This document shows, piece by piece, positions 9,623 to 18,769 of a stretch of DNA of 64,000 bases; the stretch's first letter is position 1, and every line of letters starts with the position of its first letter. Origin of the DNA: Brumimicrobium glaciale (lineage in GTDB: Bacteria > Bacteroidota > Bacteroidia > Flavobacteriales_D > Crocinitomicaceae); contig NZ_SETE01000008.1 of assembly GCF_004152935.1 (NCBI RefSeq), forward strand, positions 56,252 through 120,251, given 5' to 3'. The position numbers were made by a program, and so were the translations under genes. The notes under the pieces are model-generated. The model saw only the letters and a program-made list of their open reading frames with translations, made no database searches and was not told where the DNA came from.

Positions 9623-10065
9623 GTGGTTTGAATTTGAGATGTAGATTGCTAAAGGTGATTAATAATTATCAATCATAAGATTTCAAATACTTATCTGCAT
9701 TGATTAAAAAATCCGTGAATCCCGATTAAAATCCGCAACTATCAACTTCGCTCTGCACAAGTGAACCGCTTGTATTCCTTATGCGTTGACTGTCTTGTAG
9801 AAGGCCTTCGTTCCAATTCAGCTTCACCGTAACGCCAGCTGATTTACAAATGCTAACTAAAAACTCTTAACATGTAATTGATCTTATCGCATGTCTACTT
9901 ACATTGAAATAACTTTATCAAAGGCTTCCATAACTGCTTGGATTATCTCACAGTAGGCTGCAAAATAACAGTAAGGTAATTTAATGTTCTAATTAAGCTA
10001 ACTGGACTATAATGCTCCAATAATATCCAGTCAAAGTTATTAAAAACGGGATTTTATTTAATCAA
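9623..10065. other. Gene-free stretch with no recognised product
   Basis: No convincing ORF is seen on either strand. The segment 9710-9850 is more GC-rich than its surroundings. It begins with a repeat-like phrase (AATCCGTGAATCCCGATTAA, 9710-9729) of a kind I associate with Bacteroidota intergenic repeats. Short complementary pieces, such as ACTGGA with TCCAGT near 10000-10038, exist but no coherent fold was found. It may be a decayed mobile or coding remnant; I cannot identify it. Confidence 0.4.
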
Positions 10066-10100
10066 AAAAGCCTGCTCCCAATAATTGGGAGCAGGCTTTT
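10066..10100 (-). terminator. Strong terminator of the T9SS gene at 10120-11160
   Basis: A 16-bp perfect stem (10066-10081 with 10085-10100, core GCCTGCTCCC/GGGAGCAGGC) has loop TAA. Read on the minus strand it is followed by a run of T (complement of 10064-10069). Confidence 0.93.
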
Positions 10101-10119
10101 AAATATTAAATTTGACTAA

Positions 10120-11160
10120 TTACTTAATCACAATGTTTTTTGTTACAGAAGTTGCATCACTTGAAATATTCAAGATATACATTCCTTTTTTCATGTTAGA
10201 AACATCAATTGATTTAACTGAAGAATTCAAAGTTGTAGCATAAACCTGACGACCTTGAACATCTGTGATTGTTACATCTGCTGTTTCAACTGAAGTTGGT
10301 AATTGAATATTCAATACATCTGATGCTGGAACTGGGTAAACAGAAGTTTTTGCCAATTCATTTGTAGACAATCCAACAAATGTAGATGGATCTTCTAAAC
10401 TCATAACAAGAGTTGAAGAAGACAATGCAGCACCTCCTAATACTCCAAAATCAACTGAAATATGAATAAAGATTGGTAAGTTGTTTTGTGCATGGTCATA
10501 ATATTCATATTGACTACGTACCATTTGAATGTCACCCAAACCAGTTACAGTTGCATTAATAGTATCCATTAACTTATATCTAATAACATTTGAATAAGCA
10601 TTGTCTGCCAATGTTAAAGTTCCTTTTCCATCAACTTTAGCTTGTAACTTTCCAGTTAAAGGAGTTGTTTGAACACCAGCAAATGGGATCGTATAAATTA
10701 ATTCACCTGAAAAAACATCATTAATTACAGGGCTATTTTCATCCATTGGATAAGTGACCATAATTGCTTGATCAGTGTTGAATTTAGCAATAATTTCACC
10801 TACGTTTGGCTCATTGTATACAAAACCACGACCAGTAAGTTCTGTTGAAGAATTACTAGAATACGTTTGTAAGAAATTTTCTAAATCGATAGATTCAGTA
10901 GCGTTTGGAAAACTAGAAGCATTAGCTGTAGTTGTAGCATCTAGTGCTGAAATATTTCTTGTCTCATTATCATAACCAGAGTAAGAACTATAGTCCCAAT
11001 TTGCAGAAGCACCAGTTTCACTTGCATAGTTTGGTGCTAAACTATCAATAACGAAAAGAGTAATTCCATCTCCAGCTGCTGGAGTATTCAATTGCGTCAA
11101 TTGTGCGAAAGTCGTTCCACCAATAAATAATGAAGCAACAATAAGTAAATTTTTTTTCAT
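10120..11160 (-). CDS. Secreted protein with T9SS type A sorting domain, unknown function
   Basis: This 346-residue protein has a signal peptide of ~19 residues (MKKNLLIVASLFIGGTTFA). The middle ~240 residues are a beta-rich domain with no motif I recognise. The C-terminal ~75 residues are a T9SS type A sorting domain (VYPVPASDVLNI ... VQGRQVYATT ... KKGMYILNIS ... KNIVIK). It is therefore probably exported by T9SS and held at the cell surface or released. It is a monocistronic minus-strand gene with its own strong terminator at 10066-10100. A TAAATTTG -7-like box lies at 11189-11182, but the nearest TTTG is only 14 bp away from it. Confidence 0.88.
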   Translation of the reverse strand: MKKNLLIVASLFIGGTTFAQLTQLNTPAAGDGITLFVIDSLAPNYASETGASANWDYSSYSGYDNETRNISALDATTTANASSFPNATESIDLENFLQTYSSNSSTELTGRGFVYNEPNVGEIIAKFNTDQAIMVTYPMDENSPVINDVFSGELIYTIPFAGVQTTPLTGKLQAKVDGKGTLTLADNAYSNVIRYKLMDTINATVTGLGDIQMVRSQYEYYDHAQNNLPIFIHISVDFGVLGGAALSSSTLVMSLEDPSTFVGLSTNELAKTSVYPVPASDVLNIQLPTSVETADVTITDVQGRQVYATTLNSSVKSIDVSNMKKGMYILNISSDATSVTKNIVIK

Positions 11161-11284
11161 AGTTTTATAATTTTAGTAAATCAAATTTAAGTATTTTTTA
11201 TATCAAATGTGCAATAAAAAACATATTCCCAAAAACAATAGGGAGCAGTTAATCGTTAACTTTGACACATAAACGATTAATACC

Positions 11285-13609
11285 TTGAAAGCGTTGGAAA
11301 AAAAACTAAAAATAATATCATATTTCGTAATTGCTACCATACTAATCATCACTGGTTTTTTTGCATTTCAATTACCAAAATCAACGCTTAATTATAATTT
11401 CGAAGAGTTTTTCCCTGCTCAAGATAAAGAAACAGACTTCTTTTTTAATCATAGAGCCCTTTTTGAATCTGACAATGATTTTATTCTGATCGCTGTTGAA
11501 AGAGAGGAAGGAATCTTTGATCAAACTTTTTTAAAGGAAGTTAACGCTTATGCAAAAGAGCTTGGCGCTTTGCCAAATGTTCAATTTACCCGTGACATTA
11601 CCAACGAAAAAGAGACGTTCATCTACTCCGGAGGAATGACAGGTGAAAGGCCTTATATCCATTTAGATTCTACTCAGTTTAACGAAGACTCACTTCATAT
11701 TTATAAAAATAGAGAACTCGTAAATACTTTGGTGAATGCTAAGGGAGATGGTCTAACCATATTTCTGCGACACAAAGATTATTTAAGTAAGAAAAAGAGT
11801 GAGCAATTGGTCACCGATGTAAAAGCATTAACCAAAAATTACGATTTTGAGAATGTAAGAATGGCGGGTAGATCCGTAGGTCAGCTCTTCTATATCAACA
11901 CAATGGTTACCGAAATGTCGACTTATGTAGCAATGAGTATTCTATTGGTAATTGTGTTCTTAATCATTAGTTTCAGATCGTTATGGGGGCTTTTAGTTCC
12001 ACAAATTGTTATCGTAGGATCAATGATTTGGATTGTTGGATTTATGGCATTAATCGGAAAACCAATTAGTATTTTATTGATCGTTTTACCTTCAATTATG
12101 TTTGTGGTTGCCATGTCTGATGTAATTCACCTTATTTCCAAATATCTTGAATTGCTAAGATCTGGTCGAGAAAAGCTAGATGCGATAAAAACCGCTTTCA
12201 AAGAAATTGGAATGGCAACTTTCCTTACTTCAATCACCACCTCCATTGGATTTTTCTCCTTGCTTTTTGTAAATGTTATTCCTATCCAAGATTTCGGATT
12301 ATATACTGGTATAGGAGTTTTAATGGCTTTCGTTCTCACCTACACTACTCTTCCATTTTTATTTTATGTGACTAAAGTTCCTGCCGTTGGTAAAAAAGGA
12401 AACAAGAATTTCTGGAAACCAATAATGAGCAAGATTTTCTTGATAACTATAAAAAATAGAAAAATAATTCCTTGGATTGGAATAGTTGTGACAGCAGTTT
12501 TCGCTTATGGTGCGACATTAATTGTGGTCAACAATTATATAATGGACGATGTGAGTAAAGAAAGTACTGTAAAACAAGATTTCGATTATTTCGACAGTAA
12601 ATTTGGTGGTGTTAGACCATTTGAATTGGCAATAAGCTTGAAAGATTCAACTGAAAGTATTTGGAATGTTGATCGATTAAAGGAAATGGAAAAATTGGAA
12701 AACTATCTTTCTAACGAATACGAGGTAAACATCAACACTTCTTTGGTACAATATGTAAGCATTTTACACCGCGCTTCACATGCTGGAAATACAGATTATT
12801 TTGCAGTTCCGGATTCAAAGCAAGACCTTACAAAATACAAAAGGATGCTAAAAATCGCCAATCAAGGAAAGTTTATTCGTTCCGTTTTAGATTCTAGTGA
12901 ACATTTTACACGCATCAATGGCGGAGTTCCAGATTGGGGAAATATAAAAGCAACCGAGGAAAATAAAAAATTCTACGACTTCATTAAAAATGAGGGATTA
13001 GATGAACATTTGAATATTCAAATAACTGGAACAGCGCATTTACTTGATCGAAATATGAGTTACATGTCGTCAAGTTTGGTTGAAGGACTTATTTTCGCTG
13101 TATTGGTTGTTTCTCTGCTGATGGGATTATTATATAAATCTTTTAGAATGCTCATCATTTCAATTATTCCAAATGTTATTCCTTTAATCGTAATTGCTGG
13201 TGTGATGGGATATTTCGGAATTAATTTAAAAATAACTACAGCTATTGTCTTTACCATTTCATTTGGGATTGCCATAGATGACACCATTCATTTCCTGAGT
13301 AATTTTAAATTAGAATTGAAGAAAGGCAAATCAAAAATTTACGCCATTAAGAGCACTTTTATGGGAACAGGAAAAGCGATAGTTCTAACATCCGCAATTT
13401 TGGTAGGTGGATTTAGCATGTTACTCCTATCAAGTTTTATGGGTACTTTCTACATGGGATTAATGATTTGCATCACCTTAATTGTAGCTGTACTTTCTGA
13501 TTTATTTATTCTTCCTTTATTGTTGCTTTACTTCTATCCTGATCCGAATAAAAAGAAAACTATAGACAATTTAATTGAAGAAATCCCAAGTAATTCCCAC
13601 ACGAATTAA
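11285..13609 (+). CDS. MMPL/RND-family transporter (HpnN/YdfJ type)
   Basis: This 774-residue inner-membrane protein has the RND two-fold layout: one membrane helix near the N-terminus, a soluble domain (residues ~40-210), five helices (~215-365), a helix near 395-415, a second soluble domain (~420-600) and five more helices to ~755. The signature GIAIDDTIHFLSNF lies before a late helix and VVAMSDVIHLISKY lies in the first half; the Asp residues are the expected proton-relay positions. By family it exports lipids or hydrophobic compounds. No ATG lies near the 5' end; the frame opens after TAA 11270-11272, so TTG 11285 is the likely start. Its last 39 bp overlap the convergent porin gene. Confidence 0.87.
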   Translation: MKALEKKLKIISYFVIATILIITGFFAFQLPKSTLNYNFEEFFPAQDKETDFFFNHRALFESDNDFILIAVEREEGIFDQTFLKEVNAYAKELGALPNVQFTRDITNEKETFIYSGGMTGERPYIHLDSTQFNEDSLHIYKNRELVNTLVNAKGDGLTIFLRHKDYLSKKKSEQLVTDVKALTKNYDFENVRMAGRSVGQLFYINTMVTEMSTYVAMSILLVIVFLIISFRSLWGLLVPQIVIVGSMIWIVGFMALIGKPISILLIVLPSIMFVVAMSDVIHLISKYLELLRSGREKLDAIKTAFKEIGMATFLTSITTSIGFFSLLFVNVIPIQDFGLYTGIGVLMAFVLTYTTLPFLFYVTKVPAVGKKGNKNFWKPIMSKIFLITIKNRKIIPWIGIVVTAVFAYGATLIVVNNYIMDDVSKESTVKQDFDYFDSKFGGVRPFELAISLKDSTESIWNVDRLKEMEKLENYLSNEYEVNINTSLVQYVSILHRASHAGNTDYFAVPDSKQDLTKYKRMLKIANQGKFIRSVLDSSEHFTRINGGVPDWGNIKATEENKKFYDFIKNEGLDEHLNIQITGTAHLLDRNMSYMSSSLVEGLIFAVLVVSLLMGLLYKSFRMLIISIIPNVIPLIVIAGVMGYFGINLKITTAIVFTISFGIAIDDTIHFLSNFKLELKKGKSKIYAIKSTFMGTGKAIVLTSAILVGGFSMLLLSSFMGTFYMGLMICITLIVAVLSDLFILPLLLLYFYPDPNKKKTIDNLIEEIPSNSHTN

Positions 13610-15322
13610 AAACGGCATAATTGGATAATCTGTATCGATTCTGGTTTTTGGATCATTGATTAAAGAGGATAAATTTTCCGCTTTCAAAAAGAATCTAAAT
13701 TCATCAATTGAAAGTGCCATAAAAGCATTTAAACGCAGCAAAGATTCCGTTTTAACAGAGGCGGAAGGTATCTGTAGCAATCCTAAAACTCCGTTGTATT
13801 CCATGAAATTATAACCAGATTCATAACCTAAGTCGGCTCCTAAAGCTATTCCTAGTTTTTGTGCTTCAAACAATTTGGTTTGGAAGGAAATTCTGTTCAT
13901 CGTTGAGAAAACAGGTTGATAATTAAAGTTTGCTGAATTAAAGCGAAGTGTAGCCGTTGGATAGAATGACCATTGACCTAGTTTGAAACCTCCTTTTAAT
14001 TGGAAAGCGCCCATTGTGACCAAATCTAAAGTATCTTGACGCCATTCATTATTGATGAAATAGCGACCATTATTGATACTTGTCCAAACTACAGAAGCTT
14101 CAATAAAAGTAGTATCTCCATATTTAATACTTCCGACAGCTTGAAGTTTTTGCTGCATTTTCAAATTATCAATATTCCATTGGTAGTAATTGGCTGTATG
14201 AAAACGTTGATAAGGAGTTGGATATAAATTTTCGAAATTAAGCTTTCCTTTTACTGTTAAATTATTGAGCATTTTAAAATTCAGTCCTGCATAGTTTTTA
14301 ATCTCGCCAGTTGCACCAATTAAGTTGAAATAAAATTCATTTCTTACTTTTAATCGACTGCCTAATGAAGCCCACAAATTGGAATGTAAATACACTTCAT
14401 TGGTATCTCTATTTATTCCTAAATTTTGATTTCTCCAATATTGATAATTCAATGTTGCATCTACTTTAAAATGAGGTGAGTTAAAATAAACTCCTGCCCC
14501 ATTTGAGAATTTTGCTGTTTGGTATTGATCACGTGTCGTTCCAGCCGTATCAACGAAAAACGTATCAGTTGGTGACAAATCTAAATCAAGCAATTGCTCT
14601 ACATATTCTCTTCCAACTATATTGTATTGGTGTTTTGTTTTAAAACCCGATCCAATAACTGAATCTCCCACCATTCGTAGATAATTATCCCATTTTAAAT
14701 CAAGTTTTCTCACTTTTGATCTTGATTGATCACGTTGAATTGGTGTAAATTCAATGGCAAAATCTTCTAATAATGAATCCGTAACAATCCCCCCATTTTG
14801 AGCAATATCATGAGCAGCATAGTATCCTTCAAAATTTGTAGAAAATCTTTTCTTTGAATGGTAAAAACGCAAATCTAAATCGTTCAATTTATAGTCTCCA
14901 CTTCTTAAAAACCCATTACTTGTTCTGCGGTTGTATTGGAAATGAAGATGTGTATTTGGATTTAAAAATTGATGATATTCTAAATTTACATCTTGTGTTA
15001 AATAAGATCCAAAAGCATATTGAAACCCTAAATAAGGTAATCCACTAAATTTTGGGGTTATTCTTCTTTCGGAACTAATGTAAGCCAAACCTCCTGGACT
15101 CAAGAAAGTGTTTTGGGCTAGATTTCGTTCATACAGTTGTCCAAATCCTGAACCAGGTCGTAACGTAATTTGTCCAATAAAGCTTGCGTCAATTGAATCA
15201 AGAGCAGTTCCACCAGAACGATAACCGATTTTAATGGAGTCCATTTCTTGAAAAAAGAATTCTTTCTGACCCAACATAGTGAAGGAAAAAACAAATGCTA
15301 AAATGGTTAAAGAATATTTCAC
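13571..15322 (-). CDS. Putative Porin_10-family outer-membrane porin
   Basis: This 583-residue protein has a signal peptide of ~18 residues (FSFTMLGQ) followed by a long chain of amphipathic beta strands (HLHFQYNRRTSNGFL, DLRFYHSKKRFSTNFEGYY, and so on) that matches the 'putative porin' family of Bacteroidota. It ends in an aromatic residue (GITWDFFN), as outer-membrane barrels usually do. Its transport substrate is unknown. The gene is convergent with the MMPL transporter and their coding ends overlap by 39 bp, leaving no room for a separate intergenic terminator. Confidence 0.82.
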   Translation of the reverse strand: MKYSLTILAFVFSFTMLGQKEFFFQEMDSIKIGYRSGGTALDSIDASFIGQITLRPGSGFGQLYERNLAQNTFLSPGGLAYISSERRITPKFSGLPYLGFQYAFGSYLTQDVNLEYHQFLNPNTHLHFQYNRRTSNGFLRSGDYKLNDLDLRFYHSKKRFSTNFEGYYAAHDIAQNGGIVTDSLLEDFAIEFTPIQRDQSRSKVRKLDLKWDNYLRMVGDSVIGSGFKTKHQYNIVGREYVEQLLDLDLSPTDTFFVDTAGTTRDQYQTAKFSNGAGVYFNSPHFKVDATLNYQYWRNQNLGINRDTNEVYLHSNLWASLGSRLKVRNEFYFNLIGATGEIKNYAGLNFKMLNNLTVKGKLNFENLYPTPYQRFHTANYYQWNIDNLKMQQKLQAVGSIKYGDTTFIEASVVWTSINNGRYFINNEWRQDTLDLVTMGAFQLKGGFKLGQWSFYPTATLRFNSANFNYQPVFSTMNRISFQTKLFEAQKLGIALGADLGYESGYNFMEYNGVLGLLQIPSASVKTESLLRLNAFMALSIDEFRFFLKAENLSSLINDPKTRIDTDYPIMPFLIRVGITWDFFN

Positions 15323-15695
15323 TTAGAACTATTAATTATTGAGATGAATTCAATTTAATGATAAAGAAAGCAAATTTATGATTTAAACCTTAAAACTGGG
15401 TAGAATGATTCGGATTTTTCACTTGTGCTTAATCAAATTGATTCTATTATCAAATGTTTTAGTGATGCCTCTTGGTAATTGATCTCAGAAAAACTAGAAT
15501 GAAGCTTTTAAAATATGGAATAGATTTGGCTCTATATGAAATACTGTGGGTAATCAATTTTAATCCTTTGAAAAATTAATAGTTCTATTACGAATTTAAC
15601 TGTAACCTACACGAGTTGTATTTTAAAGTATTTATCAAAATTATCATTTCATTTTTACAAGCAAGCACATGGTGGTCTGTATTTCAGTTGATTAT
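15323..15695. other. Gene-free flank left of the palindromic repeat element
   Basis: No ORF with coding character is seen. The segment 15616-15650 (TTGTATTTTAAAGTATTTATC and onward) resembles 63905-63940, which also lies just before a copy of the same repeat family. The shared region may therefore be longer than the hairpin core. Nothing else is recognised. Confidence 0.4.
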
Positions 15696-15740
15696 TCCCG
15701 GCGGGACGATATATTAATAGCCAAGGACGTAAGTCCTTGG
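15696..15740 (+). repeat. REP-like two-hairpin repeat, copy A
   Basis: The copy has a mini-hairpin TCCC-GGC-GGGA (15696-15706), a conserved linker ending TATTAATAG, then an 8-bp hairpin CCAAGGAC-GTAA-GTCCTTGG (15721-15740). Copy B lies inverted at 15842-15886 and copy C at 63959-64000. Stem bases differ between copies but remain paired, which points to selection or replication of the folded form. Confidence 0.85.
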
Positions 15741-15759
15741 TCTAAAACAAATAGATATA

Positions 15760-15823
15760 ATACAAAACCCCACAAAATCGACCTAATTGCATGCAATTAG
15801 GTCGATTTTGTGGGGTTTTGTAT
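15760..15823. repeat. 64-bp perfect palindrome
   Basis: Two 32-bp arms meet at the GCATGC centre (axis between 15791 and 15792) without a single mismatch or loop. The arms contain AAAACCCCACAAAATCGACC and its complement. The next bases on each side (15759 and 15824) no longer pair. It lies in the spacer between inverted repeat copies A and B. Confidence 0.97.
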
Positions 15824-15841
15824 CGGTTTGTATCGTTTGGC

Positions 15842-15886
15842 GGATGGACTTACGTCCATCCCTATTAACATGCCATCCCTCTGGGA
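15842..15886 (-). repeat. REP-like two-hairpin repeat, copy B (inverted)
   Basis: Read on the minus strand it has TCCC-AGA-GGGA, a linker with TGTTAATAG, then GGATGGAC-GTAA-GTCCATCC. It has the same layout as copy A but different stem bases that stay complementary. Confidence 0.85.
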
Positions 15887-16366
15887 CTTAGAATAATAAC
15901 TACTTAAACAACAAAGACTTATCAAATTAAGCTAATTGTATTTTAAAAGAAAATTTCCATTTAAATAAAAGTAGAACCAAATTAGCAATCGTTTAGCTTC
16001 AATTAAAACCATAGATTTTAAATCCACCCACACAAAATCATATAGAACCATAAAAGAGCTCCTAATTGTTCACCTTGTAAATGTTTTGGGGTAAAGAAGA
16101 GGACAAGCATATAGATTTATTGCAAATCTTCTACTAACAAAATCCAGAAAACTCCAAATTGCAAGGAAACTAATAAATGATATTATTTTAAAATAACTAT
16201 TTAGTTTCCTTGCTTTGAAGGTGCTGATTAGACACTTCTGATGGTAGGTAAATGTTTTAACTTTTAGAATATTTTGAATGAAACCAATATATTCTACAAT
16301 GTTTTTTTGATAATTGTTGTTATCTACTATCAAATATGGGGATTAGATTTCGATCATTTATAGAAA
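15887..16366. other. Gene-free stretch with one large hairpin
   Basis: No supported gene is seen. A minus-strand frame of 87 codons from 16333 starts only with TTG, has no family resemblance and is not called. A long inverted repeat at 16161-16213 is listed separately. Confidence 0.5.
16161..16213. repeat. 13-bp perfect inverted repeat with 27-nt loop
   Basis: GCAAGGAAACTAA (16161-16173) is the exact complement of TTAGTTTCCTTGC (16201-16213). The loop contains its own palindrome, TTATTTTAAAATAA. There is no flanking T-run of the kind expected for a terminator, so its role is open. Confidence 0.85.
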
Positions 16367-16396
16367 TGTTGTGAAATGCTTGATATTTGTTGTGAA
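16367..16396. promoter_or_regulatory. Direct-repeat motif TGTTGTGAA x2 (possible LytTR operator)
   Basis: TGTTGTGAA occurs at 16367-16375 and 16388-16396, 21 bp apart. The continuations are ATGC and CGAC. The same two half-sites occur in reverse order at 18988-19016. LytTR regulators bind pairs of ~9-bp direct repeats about two helical turns apart, and a LytTR gene sits next to this site. The assignment is inference. Confidence 0.45.
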
Positions 16397-16410
16397 CGAC
16401 ATCATTCCCA

Positions 16411-16434
16411 AAAAAAACCCGATAAAAACGGGTT
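16411..16434 (-). terminator. Terminator of the LytTR two-component operon
   Basis: The stem AACCCG/CGGGTT (16416-16421 with 16429-16434) is followed on the minus strand by a T-run, the complement of the A-run 16411-16417. It lies 18 bp after the response-regulator stop. Confidence 0.85.
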
Positions 16435-16452
16435 AATCTTCTACCAACAAGA

Positions 16453-17109
16453 TTATTTATAGAAATTATCGCGGTATGTTCTCGATATTGGAATTTCAAC
16501 TTCATTGAGATAAATAAAGTATCCTTTTATTCGTGAAATTTTCGTCATGTTAACTATGAAGGATTTATGACACCGTTTGAAATTGTGCGATAAGTCATTT
16601 TCAAGATCTTTCAATTGCTTTCTTAAGATATAAGATTTATCCTCTAGGAAAACTTCAACATAAACGTTATCTGATTTAAAATAAAGGACATCTTTTGGAT
16701 CAAGCATAAATTTCTCCTTTCCAGAATCAATAGAGATTTTAACATCTAATCTCTGATAAGCCAATGTTATTCCAGCGATGACATCCATCTCCTTAAATGG
16801 CTTGGAAATATAAGCAACTGGATTTGTAGTAATGGCCTTTTTAAAAGTTCCATCCTCTGTGTTTGCAGTAATAAAAACAAATGGGATACCACGTTTATTC
16901 AGTTCCCAAGCTATATTTATTCCATCAACTTTCCCCGCCAGTTGGATATCCAAAAGAAAAATCAGATCTTTTAAAGAATCTATATTCTTCATCATAGTCT
17001 CTCCATCATGATACATAGCAATCACATCATATCCATTTTTTTGTAAAATCTTTTTTAAGTGATTGGCTACAAAAAACTCATCTTCAACTATAACAGCTCT
17101 TTTACTCAT
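16453..17109 (-). CDS. LytTR-family response regulator
   Basis: This is a 218-residue protein when started at 17109 (MSKRAVIVEDE); the longer start at 17130 adds seven residues that do not fit a receiver domain. Residues ~3-120 form a CheY-like receiver with acidic residues E9/D10, phospho-acceptor D54 (LLDIQL), a Thr in FITANT and the conserved Lys in SKPFK. Residues ~125-218 form a LytTR DNA-binding domain (YFKSDNVYVEVFL ... FKRCHKSFIVN ... EIPISRTYRDN). By family it binds direct repeats to control transcription after phosphorylation. It overlaps the kinase gene by 8 bp and they share one terminator. Confidence 0.93.
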   Translation of the reverse strand: MSKRAVIVEDEFFVANHLKKILQKNGYDVIAMYHDGETMMKNIDSLKDLIFLLDIQLAGKVDGINIAWELNKRGIPFVFITANTEDGTFKKAITTNPVAYISKPFKEMDVIAGITLAYQRLDVKISIDSGKEKFMLDPKDVLYFKSDNVYVEVFLEDKSYILRKQLKDLENDLSHNFKRCHKSFIVNMTKISRIKGYFIYLNEVEIPISRTYRDNFYK

Positions 17110-18769
17110 GAAAATAGAATTTATACTCACCTAGATTTTTGTCGAATTTCAAATCGAATCCTCCAAATCTATTAATCAAATCCTCTACTAAATTAATTCC
17201 ACTGTGCTTACTATATTCTCCAAAGTTGGAATTATCTCGGTAGATAAATATATGAGAATTTTCTGATTTTAAAACCTGAATTATAATATTATCTTCTGAC
17301 GACCTATGTTTTAAAGTATTTGAAATTAATTCATTTAAGATTAAACCAAAATATACTATTTTTTCACTTTGTATTTTAAGGTCCGAAAAATCAGTTAAAA
17401 ATTCAATCTTATTCTTAGAAAGATCTTCAAAATATTGAATAAGTTCAGTAAAATATGTTCGCAACTCTACTTTTTGATTGTGCTCTTTAAAATCTAAAAT
17501 TTTATGAAGTGCAGCTATCGTTAATATCTTTGTAGATATATTGGTTAGTAAATCCCTATTCTCCGATTCCGCGTCCAGTTTATCCAGTTCAATTATGGAT
17601 AAAATCATTTGAAGATTATTCTTTATTCTATGGTGACTTTCTTTTATCAATAATTGATAATTATGATTCGATGTATTTAATTCGCTATTTGAGGTATTTA
17701 ATGTTTTAACCAGTCTTCTTTGTTTTAAGAATAAAAAGATCAATACAATTGTTAAAGCACCTAAGAGAATACTGAATATAATATTCTCAGAAATTCTCCT
17801 GTTCTTTTCCATTATCGATAAATCTTTTTGAGCAATAACATCTCTATTCAGATTTATATCCGCCTTTAAAGAATCAAATTCATACAACAATTTCAGCTTT
17901 CCAATGGCATCATCTTTATTATTATTTACAGCATCTATCATGGCATTTTTTTCCAAAATAGTTTGTCTAAAGAAGTTTAGGCTATCGTTTTTTATGTTAA
18001 CATAATATTGGCCCAGTAGAAATCGAGATGCAGTAAGATTAGGAAAATAGGTAGCACTATCAGCATATTCCAAAACTATTTTTTTCAGTGAGTCTAACTC
18101 AGGTCTAAGATCTACTAATGACAGTCTAAAATAGTTATTCAAAACATTGTGATAGTTTTTAGTATCATTAATTGTTGAAAACAAAGACATGGATTTTTTA
18201 TAATAATCAGAAGCTACTTCTCTGTTTCTAGCACAATCTCTATTAATTAAAGCACATTCATCAAAATGCATTTTTGCTTTTAAATTATAAAAGGAAGCTA
18301 GACTTGCTGTGTTATTTATTTCCTTAGAACCTTTAATCCCTTCATTAATTATAGGGTATACGATTTTCATTCGTTCCTCCATTGAGTATTTAGGATTCTC
18401 CATGTATAATGCTGCCTTTCTAAAATCTATTTCAAGTTTCAGCTTTGGCTCACTTTCTAAATTAGGAAGTAAAATCATCTGGTTCATTGCATCATCAAAT
18501 TGAAATGAAAGTCTTAAGACTCTTGCGACCATCATGCGATAATCTACTTCGTTTTTTAATGAAGAGGTGATATCTAATGCATTTTCCTTTTCTACAATTT
18601 TCAATTGACGCATGGCCTCTGAATACTGTTGGGTATCTGTAAGTAACCTCACTAACCTTAACTTTTCAATAAAGGTTGAGTTAGAAGTTAAATCTGATTG
18701 AGAATGGACAAAACCCACAATACCAAAAAGACAACAAAAGAGAAGTAATATTTTAATCAATTTTTTCAA
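17102..18769 (-). CDS. Sensor histidine kinase (HisKA_2 type) with TPR-like periplasmic region
   Basis: A signal peptide (residues 1-23) is followed by ~280 helical residues that read as TPR-like repeats, then a membrane segment near residues 325-347 (IIFSILLGALTIVLIFLFL). A HisKA_2 dimerisation helix follows with HHRIKNN, the His near residue 378 being the phosphorylation site. The ATPase domain has an N-box (LNELISNTLKH), DNSNFG in place of a standard G1 box, and SGINLVEDL. By family it autophosphorylates and passes phosphate to the adjacent LytTR regulator. The TPR sensor suggests a protein or peptide signal. No close -33/-7 promoter was found upstream. Confidence 0.92.
   Translation of the reverse strand: MKKLIKILLLFCCLFGIVGFVHSQSDLTSNSTFIEKLRLVRLLTDTQQYSEAMRQLKIVEKENALDITSSLKNEVDYRMMVARVLRLSFQFDDAMNQMILLPNLESEPKLKLEIDFRKAALYMENPKYSMEERMKIVYPIINEGIKGSKEINNTASLASFYNLKAKMHFDECALINRDCARNREVASDYYKKSMSLFSTINDTKNYHNVLNNYFRLSLVDLRPELDSLKKIVLEYADSATYFPNLTASRFLLGQYYVNIKNDSLNFFRQTILEKNAMIDAVNNNKDDAIGKLKLLYEFDSLKADINLNRDVIAQKDLSIMEKNRRISENIIFSILLGALTIVLIFLFLKQRRLVKTLNTSNSELNTSNHNYQLLIKESHHRIKNNLQMILSIIELDKLDAESENRDLLTNISTKILTIAALHKILDFKEHNQKVELRTYFTELIQYFEDLSKNKIEFLTDFSDLKIQSEKIVYFGLILNELISNTLKHRSSEDNIIIQVLKSENSHIFIYRDNSNFGEYSKHSGINLVEDLINRFGGFDLKFDKNLGEYKFYFHE

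Noticed and set aside
15760..15823. Ordinary transcription terminator
   Set aside because: The palindrome has no loop, no following T-run, and no gene ends within 400 bp; it fits a repeat element better.
16070..16333. Minus-strand frame of 87 codons next to the TGTTGTGAA repeats
   Set aside because: It starts only with TTG, spans a large hairpin, and its translation resembles nothing. Kept out, although its position behind a possible LytTR site is noted.
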